64,000 bases of DNA, from the NCBI GenBank assembly GCA_047972425.1, contig JBKEAR010000039.1, forward strand, positions 1-64,000. The letters run 5' to 3'. The notes under the pieces were generated by a model. It was not told the DNA's origin and ran no database searches. It saw only the letters and a program-made list of their open reading frames with translations. This document shows positions 9,173 through 18,212 of the stretch, in pieces. The position numbers and the translations under genes are program-made. The DNA is from JBKEAR01 sp047972425 (GTDB taxonomy: Bacteria > Pseudomonadota > Alphaproteobacteria > JBKEAR01). Every line of letters starts with the position of its first letter. Position 1 is the stretch's first letter.

Positions 9173-10546
9173 ATGGTCACAGGTCCATTACTTATAGTGA
9201 TACTCGTTGTCGCTATATTATTTATTATCGTTGCAACATCAAAATTTAAGTTGCATCCTTTTTTAGCATTACTTTTAGCGGCTTATGCTATTGCATTATC
9301 GGCAGGCATGCCGCTTAAGGATATAGCGTCAACAATTACCCAAGGTTTCGGCGGTATTTTGGCCTATATTGGTATTGTGATTGTTTTAGGGACAATCATC
9401 GGGATAATCTTAGAAAAATCGGGTGCAGCTATTCGTATTGCCGATGTTATTCTAAAAGTTGTTGGAAAAAATAATCCAACTTTAGCTATGAGCATTATTG
9501 GTGCGATTGTTTCTATACCGGTTTTTTGCGATTCTGGCTTTGTTATTTTATCATCGCTTAAGCGTTCATTAATTAGTCGCACAGGTGCATCGGCAGTGGC
9601 AATGTCGGTTGCTTTAGCAACAGGCTTGTTTGCCACACATACGCTTGTTCCCCCTACCCCCGGCCCTATTGCAGCTGCAGGTAATTTACATATCGAAAAC
9701 ATTGGTTTGGTTATTTTATTCGGTCTAGGTTTTTCGGTTGTTGCCGTTTTAGTTGGCTATTTATGGGCCAAACATATTGGTGGTAAATATAAAAGTGGGC
9801 TTGATAATTTAAGCGATGTGGATTTAGAGAATGATCAAGCTGTTATTGATCAATTTGGTGAATTACCATCGGCATTTAAATCATTTGCCCCAATTTTTAT
9901 TCCGATTCTGTTAATGGGTATTGGTTCTGCAATACAACTGATTTTAAAACAACAAATTGCAGCCAATGAAATTTCTGCTATTACAAAAATTATTCTTTTT
10001 GTTAGTACACCCGTAAATGCTTTATTAATTGGTGTTTTCTTTTCGGCATTTTTATTACCAAAATGGAATGAAGAAACATTATCGGGCTGGGTGAGCGAAG
10101 CCGTTACATCTGCCGGTAGTATTCTTATCATTACTGGTGCCGGTGGTGCATTAGGGGCTGTATTAAAAGCCACACAAATTGGTGATTATCTTGGCTCGGT
10201 GCTTCAAGGTTTAAGTTTGGGTATTTTTGTACCTTTTATCATTGCAGCAGCTTTAAAAACCGCGCAAGGTTCATCAACAACTGCTTTGGTTGTTACATCA
10301 TCAATCATCTATCCAATGTTAGCATCGTTAGGGTTAGATAGTGAGATTGGTGCTGTTTTAACCGTTATGGCCATTGGTGCAGGTGCAATGACGGTTTCTC
10401 ATGCGAATGACAGCTTCTTTTGGGTGGTTTCTCAATTTAGTAAAATGAGCGTGCAAACAGCTTACCGAGCATTTACGTTGGCAACCTTGGCGCAAGGTTT
10501 AGTTACAATGTTGGCTGTATATCTGGTATCACTTATTCTATTATAA
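9173..10546 (+). CDS. GntP-family gluconate/organic-acid:H+ symporter
   Basis: The 457-residue protein is almost entirely hydrophobic, with about a dozen membrane segments. Family landmarks are the N-terminal HPFLALLLAAYAIALSAGMP, VSIPVFCDSGFVILSSL and the C-terminal GAMTVSHANDSFFWVVSQFS. GntP transporters import gluconate, idonate, or other hydroxy acids with protons. GGGAGG lies 6 bases before the ATG. No gluconate kinase or dehydratase is adjacent, so the substrate cannot be read from context. Confidence 0.93.
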   Translation: MVTGPLLIVILVVAILFIIVATSKFKLHPFLALLLAAYAIALSAGMPLKDIASTITQGFGGILAYIGIVIVLGTIIGIILEKSGAAIRIADVILKVVGKNNPTLAMSIIGAIVSIPVFCDSGFVILSSLKRSLISRTGASAVAMSVALATGLFATHTLVPPTPGPIAAAGNLHIENIGLVILFGLGFSVVAVLVGYLWAKHIGGKYKSGLDNLSDVDLENDQAVIDQFGELPSAFKSFAPIFIPILLMGIGSAIQLILKQQIAANEISAITKIILFVSTPVNALLIGVFFSAFLLPKWNEETLSGWVSEAVTSAGSILIITGAGGALGAVLKATQIGDYLGSVLQGLSLGIFVPFIIAAALKTAQGSSTTALVVTSSIIYPMLASLGLDSEIGAVLTVMAIGAGAMTVSHANDSFFWVVSQFSKMSVQTAYRAFTLATLAQGLVTMLAVYLVSLILL

Positions 10547-10552
10547 TGAATG

Positions 10553-10590
10553 ATAAACCCGCCTATGCATAAACATTGGCGGGTTTATTG
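10553..10590 (+). terminator. intrinsic terminator after the GntP permease gene
   Basis: An 11-base perfect stem (ATAAACCCGCC with GGCGGGTTTAT) surrounds a 14-base loop just after the stop codon. The T tract is short, so it is a strong hairpin with a modest tail. Confidence 0.75.
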
Positions 10591-10722
10591 TATCTTGGTG
10601 AGATAATGGCTTTAAGTTATTTTTACCAGTATATCATTTATTATTTTAAAGTCTAGACTTGTATTTTTTTCTAAAAATCATGATTATCTTTTTGTTTGAC
10701 CATAATGATTTAGGAATCCAAA

Positions 10723-11787
10723 ATGCGTATAGAAGAAGATATTAAGCTAGATTATAGCGATGTTTTAATTCGGCCAAAACGGTCTCGGCTTTCATCTCGC
10801 TCCGAGGTTGATTTAAGCCGAGATATAACTTTTATTAACTCACCCAAAACTTTAAAATGCGTGCCGATTATGGCTGCCAATATGGATACAACCGGTACAT
10901 TAGAAACTGCACGTATTTTGGCGAAACATCAAATGATTACCGTGCTTAATAAACATTATACAGTAGATGAATTATGCAAATTTTTTGTGAACGAACCAGA
11001 TAATATAAGGGATTACTGCTTTTTCACAATAGGTATTTTGGAGCCTGATGAGCAAAAGCTCGACAAGCTGTTATCGGCTATTAAAAAAGCAGGTAGTGAT
11101 TATGAACCCCATATTTGTATTGATGTTGCTAATGGTTATACAGAAAGATTTATTGGTTTTATTGAAAAAATGCGCAAAAAGATGCCCAATGCAATTATCA
11201 TGGCAGGTAATGTTGTAACGGCCGAGATGACCGAGCAACTTATTTTAAGCGGTGCCGATATTGTTAAGGTGGGTATTGGCCCGGGCTCTGTTTGTACCAC
11301 TCGGCGGCAAACAGGTGTGGGTTATCCGCAACTTTCTGCAGCTATAGAATGTGCCGATGCCGCCCATGGCTTAGGTGGTCATATTTGTGCCGATGGCGGC
11401 ATTACTGTACCCGGAGATTTAGCAAAAAGCTTTGGGGCGGGCTCGGACTTTACAATGCTTGGCGGTATGATGGCCGGCCATGATGAAAGTGCCGGTGAAT
11501 TAATTGAAGAAAATGGAAAAAAATATAAACTCTTTTATGGTATGAGCTCCGATACCGCCATGAACAAATATGCCGGTGGTGTTGCTGAGTATCGATCATC
11601 GGAAGGTAAAACCGTAAAGATGGCATATAAAGGCCCCCTAGAATACACTGTATTAGATATTTTAGGCGGATTACGCTCGGCCTGTACTTATGTGGGGGCA
11701 AGGCGATTAAAAGAAATTTCTAAGCGAACAACCTTTATTCGGGTTAATCGACAATTGAATAATGTATATACGGGTAACGAGATATAA
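10723..11787 (+). CDS. guaC: GMP reductase
   Basis: The 354-residue protein is a TIM-barrel IMPDH/GMPR enzyme without CBS domains. The N terminus LDYSDVLIRPKRS is the GMP reductase form, and GIGPGSVCTTRRQTGVGYPQ contains the catalytic cysteine. It converts GMP to IMP with NADPH, returning guanine nucleotides to the purine pool. The length is close to the 347 residues of the enterobacterial enzyme. It is a single gene facing tdk, another nucleotide-salvage gene, across a shared terminator. Confidence 0.96.
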   Translation: MRIEEDIKLDYSDVLIRPKRSRLSSRSEVDLSRDITFINSPKTLKCVPIMAANMDTTGTLETARILAKHQMITVLNKHYTVDELCKFFVNEPDNIRDYCFFTIGILEPDEQKLDKLLSAIKKAGSDYEPHICIDVANGYTERFIGFIEKMRKKMPNAIIMAGNVVTAEMTEQLILSGADIVKVGIGPGSVCTTRRQTGVGYPQLSAAIECADAAHGLGGHICADGGITVPGDLAKSFGAGSDFTMLGGMMAGHDESAGELIEENGKKYKLFYGMSSDTAMNKYAGGVAEYRSSEGKTVKMAYKGPLEYTVLDILGGLRSACTYVGARRLKEISKRTTFIRVNRQLNNVYTGNEI

Positions 11788-11790
11788 AAT

Positions 11791-11817
11791 AAAAGCCTCT
11801 TTAAGGGGCTTTTTTAA
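11791..11817. terminator. terminator shared by guaC and tdk
   Basis: AAAAGCC(T/C) arms pair with GGGGCTTTT around a short loop, with T-runs on both sides. It lies between two convergent genes and can serve both. Confidence 0.7.
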
Positions 11818-12431
11818 TTTATAATAATATCTTTCGGATTATCGGTATCAAAATTAAAAGTAAGCTGCGATTCATCCTCTGGTGATGCCCAATGGTGTGT
11901 ACAGCGAGGCTCATATAAATCGGTAGTGCCAAGCTCTACACTCTCACCACTTTGTGTTTTTTTATATGAACGCGTTGATGGCCGACCGCATACAGCACAA
12001 ATCCCTCTGATTTTATATACATCTTCAGCCATAGCCATTAATTGTGCAACAATATTAAAGGGTTTGCCTTGCCAATCCATATCTAGTCCTGAGGCGACAA
12101 CATCAATATTATTTTCCAGTAAGCCTTCAATAACTTCTACAATATTTTTCCCTAAATAATGGGGTTTATCAAAAAATTGAACTTCATCAAAGAATACAGC
12201 TTCTACGTTTTCATCTACACCATACCATTCACTAATAGCCTCAGCTGGTGCCGATAATCCTTCGTGAGAAACCAAAGAGAATTTTTTATATCGAACATCA
12301 AAAGACGCTTTATATACCCGAATAGAACGGTGTTGCCCGTTTTTTGCCCATAAAATACGTTTTAAAAGCTCGGTTGTTTTGCCCGAGAACATCGGGCCAC
12401 AAATAACAGTTAAATGTCCGTAAGATTTCAT
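11814..12431 (-). CDS. tdk: thymidine kinase (type II)
   Basis: The 205-residue protein has the P-loop GPMFSGKTTELLKR near its N terminus, the DEVQFF segment with the catalytic glutamate region, and a zinc site made of CAVCGR and a later PRCTHHW. It phosphorylates thymidine and deoxyuridine with ATP for salvage. Length is normal for the family. AGGAA precedes the ATG. Tdk is patchily distributed in alphaproteobacteria, so its presence beside guaC suggests real use of nucleoside salvage. Confidence 0.95.
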   Translation of the reverse strand: MKSYGHLTVICGPMFSGKTTELLKRILWAKNGQHRSIRVYKASFDVRYKKFSLVSHEGLSAPAEAISEWYGVDENVEAVFFDEVQFFDKPHYLGKNIVEVIEGLLENNIDVVASGLDMDWQGKPFNIVAQLMAMAEDVYKIRGICAVCGRPSTRSYKKTQSGESVELGTTDLYEPRCTHHWASPEDESQLTFNFDTDNPKDIIIN

Positions 12432-12506
12432 ATAAAATTCCTGCTTAATAATCTTATTATTTGATACCCTTATCTGATATTTGTTTCAAGTATATTTATT
12501 ATAAAT

Positions 12507-12538
12507 AAAAAAGACCCGCAAATTTGCGAGTCTTTTTT
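12507..12538. terminator. terminator downstream of glnA
   Basis: On the minus strand GACTCGC pairs with GCGGGTC through one G-T wobble and is followed by six T. The plus-strand reading has one mismatch, so it suits glnA best but may also shield tdk. Confidence 0.8.
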
Positions 12539-12554
12539 ATAGGTATATTATAGA

Positions 12555-13979
12555 TTATAAGCTGTAATAAAGTTCAAATTCAATCGGATGCGGAGCCATC
12601 TCGACTTTTTTCACATCTTGCCATTTGAGTTCAAGATAGCCATCGATTAAATCATCGGTAAATACATCGCCTTTTTTAAGGAAGTCGCGGTCGGCATCTA
12701 AACATTCTAAAGCTTCACGAAGTGATCCGGCAACTGTTGGAATACCACTTAATTCATCAGCTGGTAAATCATAAAGGTTTTTATCCATTGCATCACCGGG
12801 GTGAATTTTGTTCTGAATACCATCAAGACCAGCCATTAACATAGCAGAAAATGCTAAATATGGGTTTGCTGTACCATCAGGGAAGCGAATTTCAACACGT
12901 TTTGCTTTAGGGCTTGTTGCATAAGGAATACGACAAGAAGCCGAGCGGTTACGGGCAGAATAAGCTAATAACACAGGGGCTTCGTAACCCGGTACCAAAC
13001 GTTTATAAGAGTTAGTTGATGGGTTGGTAAAAGCATTAAGTGCTTTAGCATGTTTAATGATACCGCCAATATAATATAAAGCCATATCTGAAAGGTCAGC
13101 ATAAGATGAACCTGCAAATAATGGTTTACCGTTAGACCAAATTGATTGATGCACATGCATGCCCGAGCCATTGTCACCATAAATTGGTTTTGGTAAGAAT
13201 GTAGCTGTTTTTCCATAAACATGGGCAACATTTTGCACACCATATTTATAAATTTGTACCCAATCGGCAGCGCTAACAAGTGTATTAAATAACATACCAA
13301 GTTCATGCTGTGCAGGTGCAACCTCATGGTGATGTTTATCCATCTTAACACCCATTTGAGTAATTACATCGACCATTTCGCCACGTAAATCATTTTCTGA
13401 ATCCACAGGTGGTACTGGGAAATACCCACCTTTAGGGCCAGGGCGATGACCATGGTTGCCACCTTCTACTTCTTTGGCATTATTCCAATGGCCGTCATCG
13501 TAACTATCAACTTTATAAAAAGTTTCGTTGGGAGAGTTTTTATAGCGAACATCATCAAATACAAAAAATTCTGGTTCAGAACCTACATAACATGTATCAC
13601 CAAGCCCTGTTGATGCCAAATAAGCCTCGGCTTTTTTAGCAACAGAGCGTGGGTCGCGGATATAACCTTGGCCAGTAGAAGGTTCTAAAATATCACAGAA
13701 TAAAATAACAGTTCCGCGTGCAGAAAACGGGTCGATAATAGCCGTTGTAATATCAGGAATAAGAACCATGTCAGATTCATTAATCGATTTCCACCCAGCA
13801 ATAGAAGAGCCATCAAACATAATGCCATCTTCCAAATCGTCTGCATCCATCATTGGCGCATACATTGGTAAATGTTGCCACTTACCTTTACTATCGGTAA
13901 AGCGTAAACTAATATATTCAATTTCGTTTTCTTCAATATAGCTAAATAACTCTTCAGCCGTTTTTATTCCTAAAGACAT
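12555..13979 (-). CDS. glnA: glutamine synthetase type I
   Basis: The 474-residue enzyme joins ammonia to glutamate at ATP cost. Family motifs include FDGSSIAGWK, GSEPEFFVFD, NGSGMHVHQS and RNRSASCRIPY. The adenylylation site NLYDLP is present near residue 402, and the matching adenylyltransferase glnE is in this window at 37.6 kb, so activity is controlled by AMP addition. It follows glnB with a 33-base gap and is probably transcribed with it from the sigma-54-type promoter upstream of glnB. Confidence 0.98.
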   Translation of the reverse strand: MSLGIKTAEELFSYIEENEIEYISLRFTDSKGKWQHLPMYAPMMDADDLEDGIMFDGSSIAGWKSINESDMVLIPDITTAIIDPFSARGTVILFCDILEPSTGQGYIRDPRSVAKKAEAYLASTGLGDTCYVGSEPEFFVFDDVRYKNSPNETFYKVDSYDDGHWNNAKEVEGGNHGHRPGPKGGYFPVPPVDSENDLRGEMVDVITQMGVKMDKHHHEVAPAQHELGMLFNTLVSAADWVQIYKYGVQNVAHVYGKTATFLPKPIYGDNGSGMHVHQSIWSNGKPLFAGSSYADLSDMALYYIGGIIKHAKALNAFTNPSTNSYKRLVPGYEAPVLLAYSARNRSASCRIPYATSPKAKRVEIRFPDGTANPYLAFSAMLMAGLDGIQNKIHPGDAMDKNLYDLPADELSGIPTVAGSLREALECLDADRDFLKKGDVFTDDLIDGYLELKWQDVKKVEMAPHPIEFELYYSL

Positions 13980-14012
13980 ATTCTTTTTGACCTTTCTATC
14001 AAATTTTTATCA

Positions 14013-14351
14013 CTAAACTGCATCTTCGCCGCGTTCGCCAGTACGAATACGAATAACATCTAATATTTCAGAGACGAAAATTTTACCATCCCCAATCCGA
14101 TCCGTATGCGCTGTTTGGCTTATAGCATCAATCGCTTTTTCAAGTAAGTCGTCGTTCACAACAACCTCTAATTTCACTTTAGGCAAAAAATCAACAACAT
14201 ATTCTGCCCCTCTATAAAGTTCGGTATGCCCTTTTTGGCGGCCAAATCCTTTAGCCTCAACAACAGTAATACCGGTTAATCCAATTTCTTGAAGAGCATC
14301 TTTTACTTCATCAAGTTTAAATGGTTTAATTATGGCTTCAATCTTTTTCAT
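14013..14351 (-). CDS. glnB: nitrogen regulatory protein P-II
   Basis: The 112-residue protein begins MKKIEAIIKPFKLDEVKDAL. Tyrosine 51 in HTELYRGAEY is the uridylylation site on the T-loop, and the C terminus RTGERGEDAV is the standard B-loop end. It senses 2-oxoglutarate, ATP and glutamine state and controls GlnE, NtrB and AmtB. The start was set at the family position, with GGGGG 9 bases upstream; a longer frame exists but adds 19 unrelated residues that run into the promoter. Its operon with glnA is the usual alphaproteobacterial arrangement. Confidence 0.97.
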   Translation of the reverse strand: MKKIEAIIKPFKLDEVKDALQEIGLTGITVVEAKGFGRQKGHTELYRGAEYVVDFLPKVKLEVVVNDDLLEKAIDAISQTAHTDRIGDGKIFVSEILDVIRIRTGERGEDAV

Positions 14352-14397
14352 AAAAATACCCCCGATGTGGTTAATAAATTCATTCGAACATAACAAA

Positions 14398-14415
14398 GCA
14401 AATATCATGCCAAAA
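14398..14415 (-). promoter_or_regulatory. sigma-54 (-24/-12) promoter of glnB-glnA
   Basis: Read on the minus strand the site is TTTTGGCATGATATTTGC, with GG and GC separated by exactly 10 bases as RpoN requires. It lies 47 bases before the glnB ATG, giving a leader of about 35 bases. The same 18 bases occur upstream of amtB. Confidence 0.85.
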
Positions 14416-14672
14416 TATATAATATAAATGATTTATATGTAATGTACTGATATATAAGTAATAAATTATTAAATAGATTGTTTATCCATATTATTTATTA
14501 TGTTCGGAAATCACCTGCTGACTAATTTTTAACCAAATGCTTATATTTTGTGCAAATATTAAAAATTAAACAGACCATCACAATATTATAATAATTTTAG
14601 CATAACATAAAGTTTTACCAACAACAAATAAGTAAGATGATTGATTTTATCGGAAAAAATAATAAAAAAATA
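14416..14672. other. intergenic region between glnB and tRNA-His with no gene seen
   Basis: This AT-rich stretch has no convincing reading frame on either strand. At 14538-14554 it contains TGC-N9-GTGCA, an imperfect match to an NtrC half-site pair (TGCACC-N5-GGTGCA) about 150 bases upstream of the expected glnB start of transcription. Right half good, left half poor, so it is only a candidate enhancer. Confidence 0.4.
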
Positions 14673-14701
14673 TTGACAGTTTTCCGATTTATAGGTAAAC
14701 A
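14673..14701 (+). promoter_or_regulatory. promoter of tRNA-His
   Basis: A perfect TTGACA is followed after 17 bases by TAAACA. The expected start of transcription falls 7 to 8 bases before the tRNA, a spacing often seen for stable RNA genes. Confidence 0.65.
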
Positions 14702-14715
14702 TGCAGTTCATATAT

Positions 14716-14793
14716 GGTGGGTATAGCTCAGTTGGTTAGAGCGCTGGTTTGTGGCACCAGAGGTCGCCGGTTCAAATCCGGTTACCCACCCCA
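14716..14793 (+). tRNA. tRNA-His (anticodon GTG)
   Basis: The sequence folds into a full cloverleaf: acceptor GTGGGTA/TACCCAC, D arm, anticodon stem CTGGT/ACCAG with GTG at 14751-14753, and a T arm with GGTTCAAATCC. An extra G at position -1 faces discriminator C, the mark of histidine tRNAs. The CCA end is encoded. Confidence 0.97.
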
Positions 14794-14936
14794 GTTATTT
14801 ATTATATTTTCAGATTATTTTCTCCTTTTTATTGTCGTTATTTGTCTAAATAATTGCTTTTTTTATTGGCAGTTGTTCCCTTTTTCGTTATTATTCCAAC
14901 TAAATAATAATTATAGAAATTAAAGGGGTAAGGAAG

Positions 14937-16916
14937 ATGACTTCAAACTATCAAAATATGGCAAATGCAATTCGTTTTTTATCGGCCGATGCCGTGCAAA
15001 AAGCCAAATCAGGGCATCCGGGTATGCCTATGGGTATGGCCGATGTAGCGACTGTTTTATTCTCAGATTTTTTAAAATTTAATCCAAAAGATCCAAAATG
15101 GGCTGATCGCGATCGGTTTATTCTTTCTGCGGGTCATGGCTCTATGCTTTTATATTCGTTGTTTTATCTAACAGGTTATGAAGATGCAACGATTGATCAA
15201 ATCAAAAATTTCCGCCAATTACACTCACTTGCTGCAGGGCACCCCGAATATGGTGAGTTTAAAGGTACCGAAATGACAACAGGCCCTTTAGGGCAAGGTA
15301 TTGCAACCTCGGTTGGTTTTGCTTTGGCCGAGCGTATGTTGAATGCTCATTTTAGTGATAATTTAGTCGATCACTATACTTGGGTGATTGCAGGCGATGG
15401 CTGTTTAATGGAGGGTATTTCCCAAGAAGCCATTACCTTAGCGGGGCACCTTGGATTATCAAAACTCATTGTTTTATGGGATAATAATGATATCACAATT
15501 GATGGCCATGTTTCGGTTGCCTCTTCGGAAAGCCAAGCAAAAAGATTTGAGGCTGCCGGTTGGAATGTTCTTTCATGCGATGGTCATAATTACGATGATA
15601 TTCATCAAGCATTAACACAAGCCAAAGCATTTAATAATGGTAAGCCCACTATGGTGGCATGCAAAACGATTATTGGTAAAGGCGCACCCACAAAATCAGA
15701 TTCTCACGATGTTCATGGCGCACCATTGGGCGATGAAGAAATTGCTAAAATGCGCGAAGCTTTCGGTTGGGATTATGCACCATTTGAAGTTCCTGCAGAT
15801 ATTCTATCGGCATGGCGCGAAGTTGCTCATAGAAATAAAGGCGAATATGATGCTTGGCAACAACGCTTGAATAGCTCGGAATATAAAAAGGAATTTTCGC
15901 GTATTGTCATTAAGGGTGATTTACCAACGGATATTCATAGCGTTGTTGATGACTTTAAAAAGAAAATGACCGAAGAAGCCCCTTCTTTAGCAACACGGGC
16001 GGCATCGGGCAAAGTATTAGAGGTCTTAACGGCTCATATTCCTGAACTTGTTGGTGGTTCAGCTGACTTAACAGGTTCAGTTAATACCAAAACATCATCT
16101 ACCCTTTCTTTAGATAAAAACCATTACGAAAATCGTTATATTCATTGGGGTGTGCGCGAACATGGCATGGCTGCTGGTATGAACGGCCTTGCCCTGCATG
16201 GCGGTATTCTACCTTATAGTGGAACATTTGCCGTATTTGCCGATTATATGCGCGGCAGTATTCGCTTATCAGCATTAATGGGTACGAATGTAGCTTATGT
16301 TTTAACCCATGATTCTATTGGCCTTGGCGAAGATGGCCCTACGCACCAGCCGGTAGAAACTTTAGCTTCTTTAAGAGCAATGCCTAATTTTGATACAATG
16401 CGCCCATGCGATGTTATTGAAACTTTAGAATGTTGGATGCTTTCTTTAGAGAGCAAAACACGTCCTGCAGGCATCGTTTTAAGCCGCCAAGCTGTACCGA
16501 TGTTGCGTGATACTTATGTAAGCGAAAATTTATCGGCCAAGGGTGCCTATATTTTACGCGAAGCTAAAGGTGATGCTGTTGTGACAATTATGGCTACCGG
16601 TACTGAGGTATCAGTTGCTGTTAAAGCTGCCGAAAATTTAAATGCAAAGGGTATTGGTGCAAGGGTTGTTTCGGTACCTTGTATGGATCGGTTCGAGGAA
16701 CAATCGGCAGAGTATAAATCTGCAGTATTGGGCCATGGCTTGCGTGTTGCGGTAGAAGCTGCTATTCGCCAACCATGGGATCGTTACTTACGCGAAGATG
16801 ATATTTTTGTGGGTATGGAAGGCTTTGGGTTATCAGCTCCGGCAGAATTACTTTATAAGCATTTTGGCATTACAGCCGAAAATATCGTGCATAAAGTAGA
16901 GAAAGCATTGGCATAA
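14937..16916 (+). CDS. tkt: transketolase (full length)
   Basis: The 659-residue enzyme has the thiamine-diphosphate domain (GHPGMPMGMAD, GDGCLMEGISQEA), the pyrimidine domain (HWGVREHGMAAGMNGLA with its catalytic glutamate, and DSIGLGEDGPTHQPVE) and the C-terminal domain. It interconverts pentose, triose and hexose phosphates. A GGAAG site precedes the ATG. One base separates it from rpe, so the two form a pentose phosphate operon. It is the housekeeping paralog of the split transketolase at the left edge. Confidence 0.97.
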   Translation: MTSNYQNMANAIRFLSADAVQKAKSGHPGMPMGMADVATVLFSDFLKFNPKDPKWADRDRFILSAGHGSMLLYSLFYLTGYEDATIDQIKNFRQLHSLAAGHPEYGEFKGTEMTTGPLGQGIATSVGFALAERMLNAHFSDNLVDHYTWVIAGDGCLMEGISQEAITLAGHLGLSKLIVLWDNNDITIDGHVSVASSESQAKRFEAAGWNVLSCDGHNYDDIHQALTQAKAFNNGKPTMVACKTIIGKGAPTKSDSHDVHGAPLGDEEIAKMREAFGWDYAPFEVPADILSAWREVAHRNKGEYDAWQQRLNSSEYKKEFSRIVIKGDLPTDIHSVVDDFKKKMTEEAPSLATRAASGKVLEVLTAHIPELVGGSADLTGSVNTKTSSTLSLDKNHYENRYIHWGVREHGMAAGMNGLALHGGILPYSGTFAVFADYMRGSIRLSALMGTNVAYVLTHDSIGLGEDGPTHQPVETLASLRAMPNFDTMRPCDVIETLECWMLSLESKTRPAGIVLSRQAVPMLRDTYVSENLSAKGAYILREAKGDAVVTIMATGTEVSVAVKAAENLNAKGIGARVVSVPCMDRFEEQSAEYKSAVLGHGLRVAVEAAIRQPWDRYLREDDIFVGMEGFGLSAPAELLYKHFGITAENIVHKVEKALA

Positions 16917-16917
16917 T

Positions 16918-17568
16918 ATGAGACGCTCTATTAAAATTGCTCCAAGTATTTTAGCCGCCGATTTTAATCAGTTAGGTGCCGAGGTTCAACTTGTTGATAA
17001 CCTTGGTGCCGATTGGATTCATGTTGATGTGATGGACGGTCATTTTGTCCCAAATATCTCTTTTGGTTCAATGGTTTTAAAAACTATCCGTCCCCTTTCC
17101 ACAAAAATTATGGATGCCCATCTTATGGTTTCAAACCCCGATATGTGGATTGAAGAATTTGCTGATGCGGGTGCGGATTATATTACCATTCATGCCGAGG
17201 CGACAGCACATTTAGATAGAAGCTTGAGCCTTATTCAATCGAAAGGCTGTAAGGCGGGTATCGCACTCACACCGCAAACCAATGAGAATGTTTTAGAGTA
17301 TCTACTTGATAAACTTGATCTTATTTTAGTGATGACGGTTAATCCGGGTTTTGGTGGGCAGAAGTTTTTGCATTCTCAATTAGCAAAAATTGAGCGTATA
17401 GCCCAAATGACCGAAGGGAAAATTGATATTCAGGTCGATGGCGGTATTACTGACGAGACTGCCCCTTTAGTAACTAAAGCGGGTGCAAATATTTTGGTTG
17501 CGGGCTCGGCTATTTTTGGCGGTGATGTGCAGGCCAAGATGCAAGCTATCCGAAATGCTGTATCTTAA
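16918..17568 (+). CDS. rpe: ribulose-phosphate 3-epimerase
   Basis: The 216-residue TIM barrel begins with IAPSILAADFNQLG. WIHVDVMDGHFVPNISFG holds metal and catalytic residues, MTVNPGFGGQKF is the phosphate-facing loop, and QVDGGIT carries the second catalytic aspartate. It interconverts ribulose 5-phosphate and xylulose 5-phosphate, giving the substrate for the transketolase encoded immediately upstream. Length is typical. Confidence 0.97.
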   Translation: MRRSIKIAPSILAADFNQLGAEVQLVDNLGADWIHVDVMDGHFVPNISFGSMVLKTIRPLSTKIMDAHLMVSNPDMWIEEFADAGADYITIHAEATAHLDRSLSLIQSKGCKAGIALTPQTNENVLEYLLDKLDLILVMTVNPGFGGQKFLHSQLAKIERIAQMTEGKIDIQVDGGITDETAPLVTKAGANILVAGSAIFGGDVQAKMQAIRNAVS

Positions 17569-17605
17569 ATATCCGATTTAATCCAAAATTATCCATCAGT
17601 CATAT

Positions 17606-17657
17606 AAAAAAATATCATTTTTGCCATCACAAAACAGTAAAAATGATATTTTTTTTT
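17606..17657. terminator. AT-rich hairpin terminator between rpe and the stress-protein gene
   Basis: AAATATCATTTTT and AAAAATGATATTT form a long stem almost without G or C, flanked by A and T runs on both sides. It separates two convergent units and looks symmetrical in function. Confidence 0.7.
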
Positions 17658-17723
17658 GGAATTATTATGCTCAACAATATACCCATAACGGATTTTTATG
17701 GAGTATTTTGGCAAATAATGGTT

Positions 17724-18212
17724 TTAAAGCTCCGTTACTTTATCAATTTCTTCTTTGGATAAATGGTGAGGAACAACCGTAATTGGAACAGGCATTTGGT
17801 AGGCTTGTTTAGAAATAAAATGGGTAATCAATGGCCCCGGCCCTTCTTTTTTAGAAGATCCTGCGGCTAAAACTAGGGTCGATATGCCCTCTTTTTGATC
17901 CAGCAGTAATTCCATCAATGTATCAACTACCTTGCCCCTTTTCAGATATTCAATCGGCTCTTCATTGGTGATTGTTTTCACATAAGCAGCTGCATTACGT
18001 AGGTAAATTTTGGCATCTTCTTCGGCTTCTTTTTCCATAATACGGCCAACGCCTATCCAATGCTGAAACTCTTGTGGCTCAATACAATAGAATAATGCAA
18101 CTTTCCCATGGGTCGATTTTGCCCGCTTGGCGGCGTAATGTAGTGCAGTTTCTAGCTCGTCAGAGTCATCAACAACACATAAAAAAATACGGCAATCTGT
18201 TTTTCCGACCAT
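17724..18212 (-). CDS. universal stress protein (UspA family)
   Basis: The 162-residue protein has the UspA fold pattern: a leading beta strand IFLCVVDDSDE, a central region, and VLAAGSSKKEGPG, which looks like a variant of the ATP-binding glycine loop. The ATG is preceded by AAGGAGA. It abuts the stop of the TIGR02186-type gene with no gap, so it is the last gene of a three-gene operon with that protein and a TauE/SafE permease. Its exact role is unknown; the linkage suggests it modulates the membrane pair. Confidence 0.88.
   Translation of the reverse strand: MVGKTDCRIFLCVVDDSDELETALHYAAKRAKSTHGKVALFYCIEPQEFQHWIGVGRIMEKEAEEDAKIYLRNAAAYVKTITNEEPIEYLKRGKVVDTLMELLLDQKEGISTLVLAAGSSKKEGPGPLITHFISKQAYQMPVPITVVPHHLSKEEIDKVTEL

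Noticed and set aside
9364..10173. Minus-strand frames opposite the GntP gene
   Set aside because: They are low-complexity mirror frames of a hydrophobic protein.
14714..14923. Short reading frame with GTRGRRFKSGYPPQ
   Set aside because: It reads through the tRNA-His gene; this string is a known artefact of translated tRNA.
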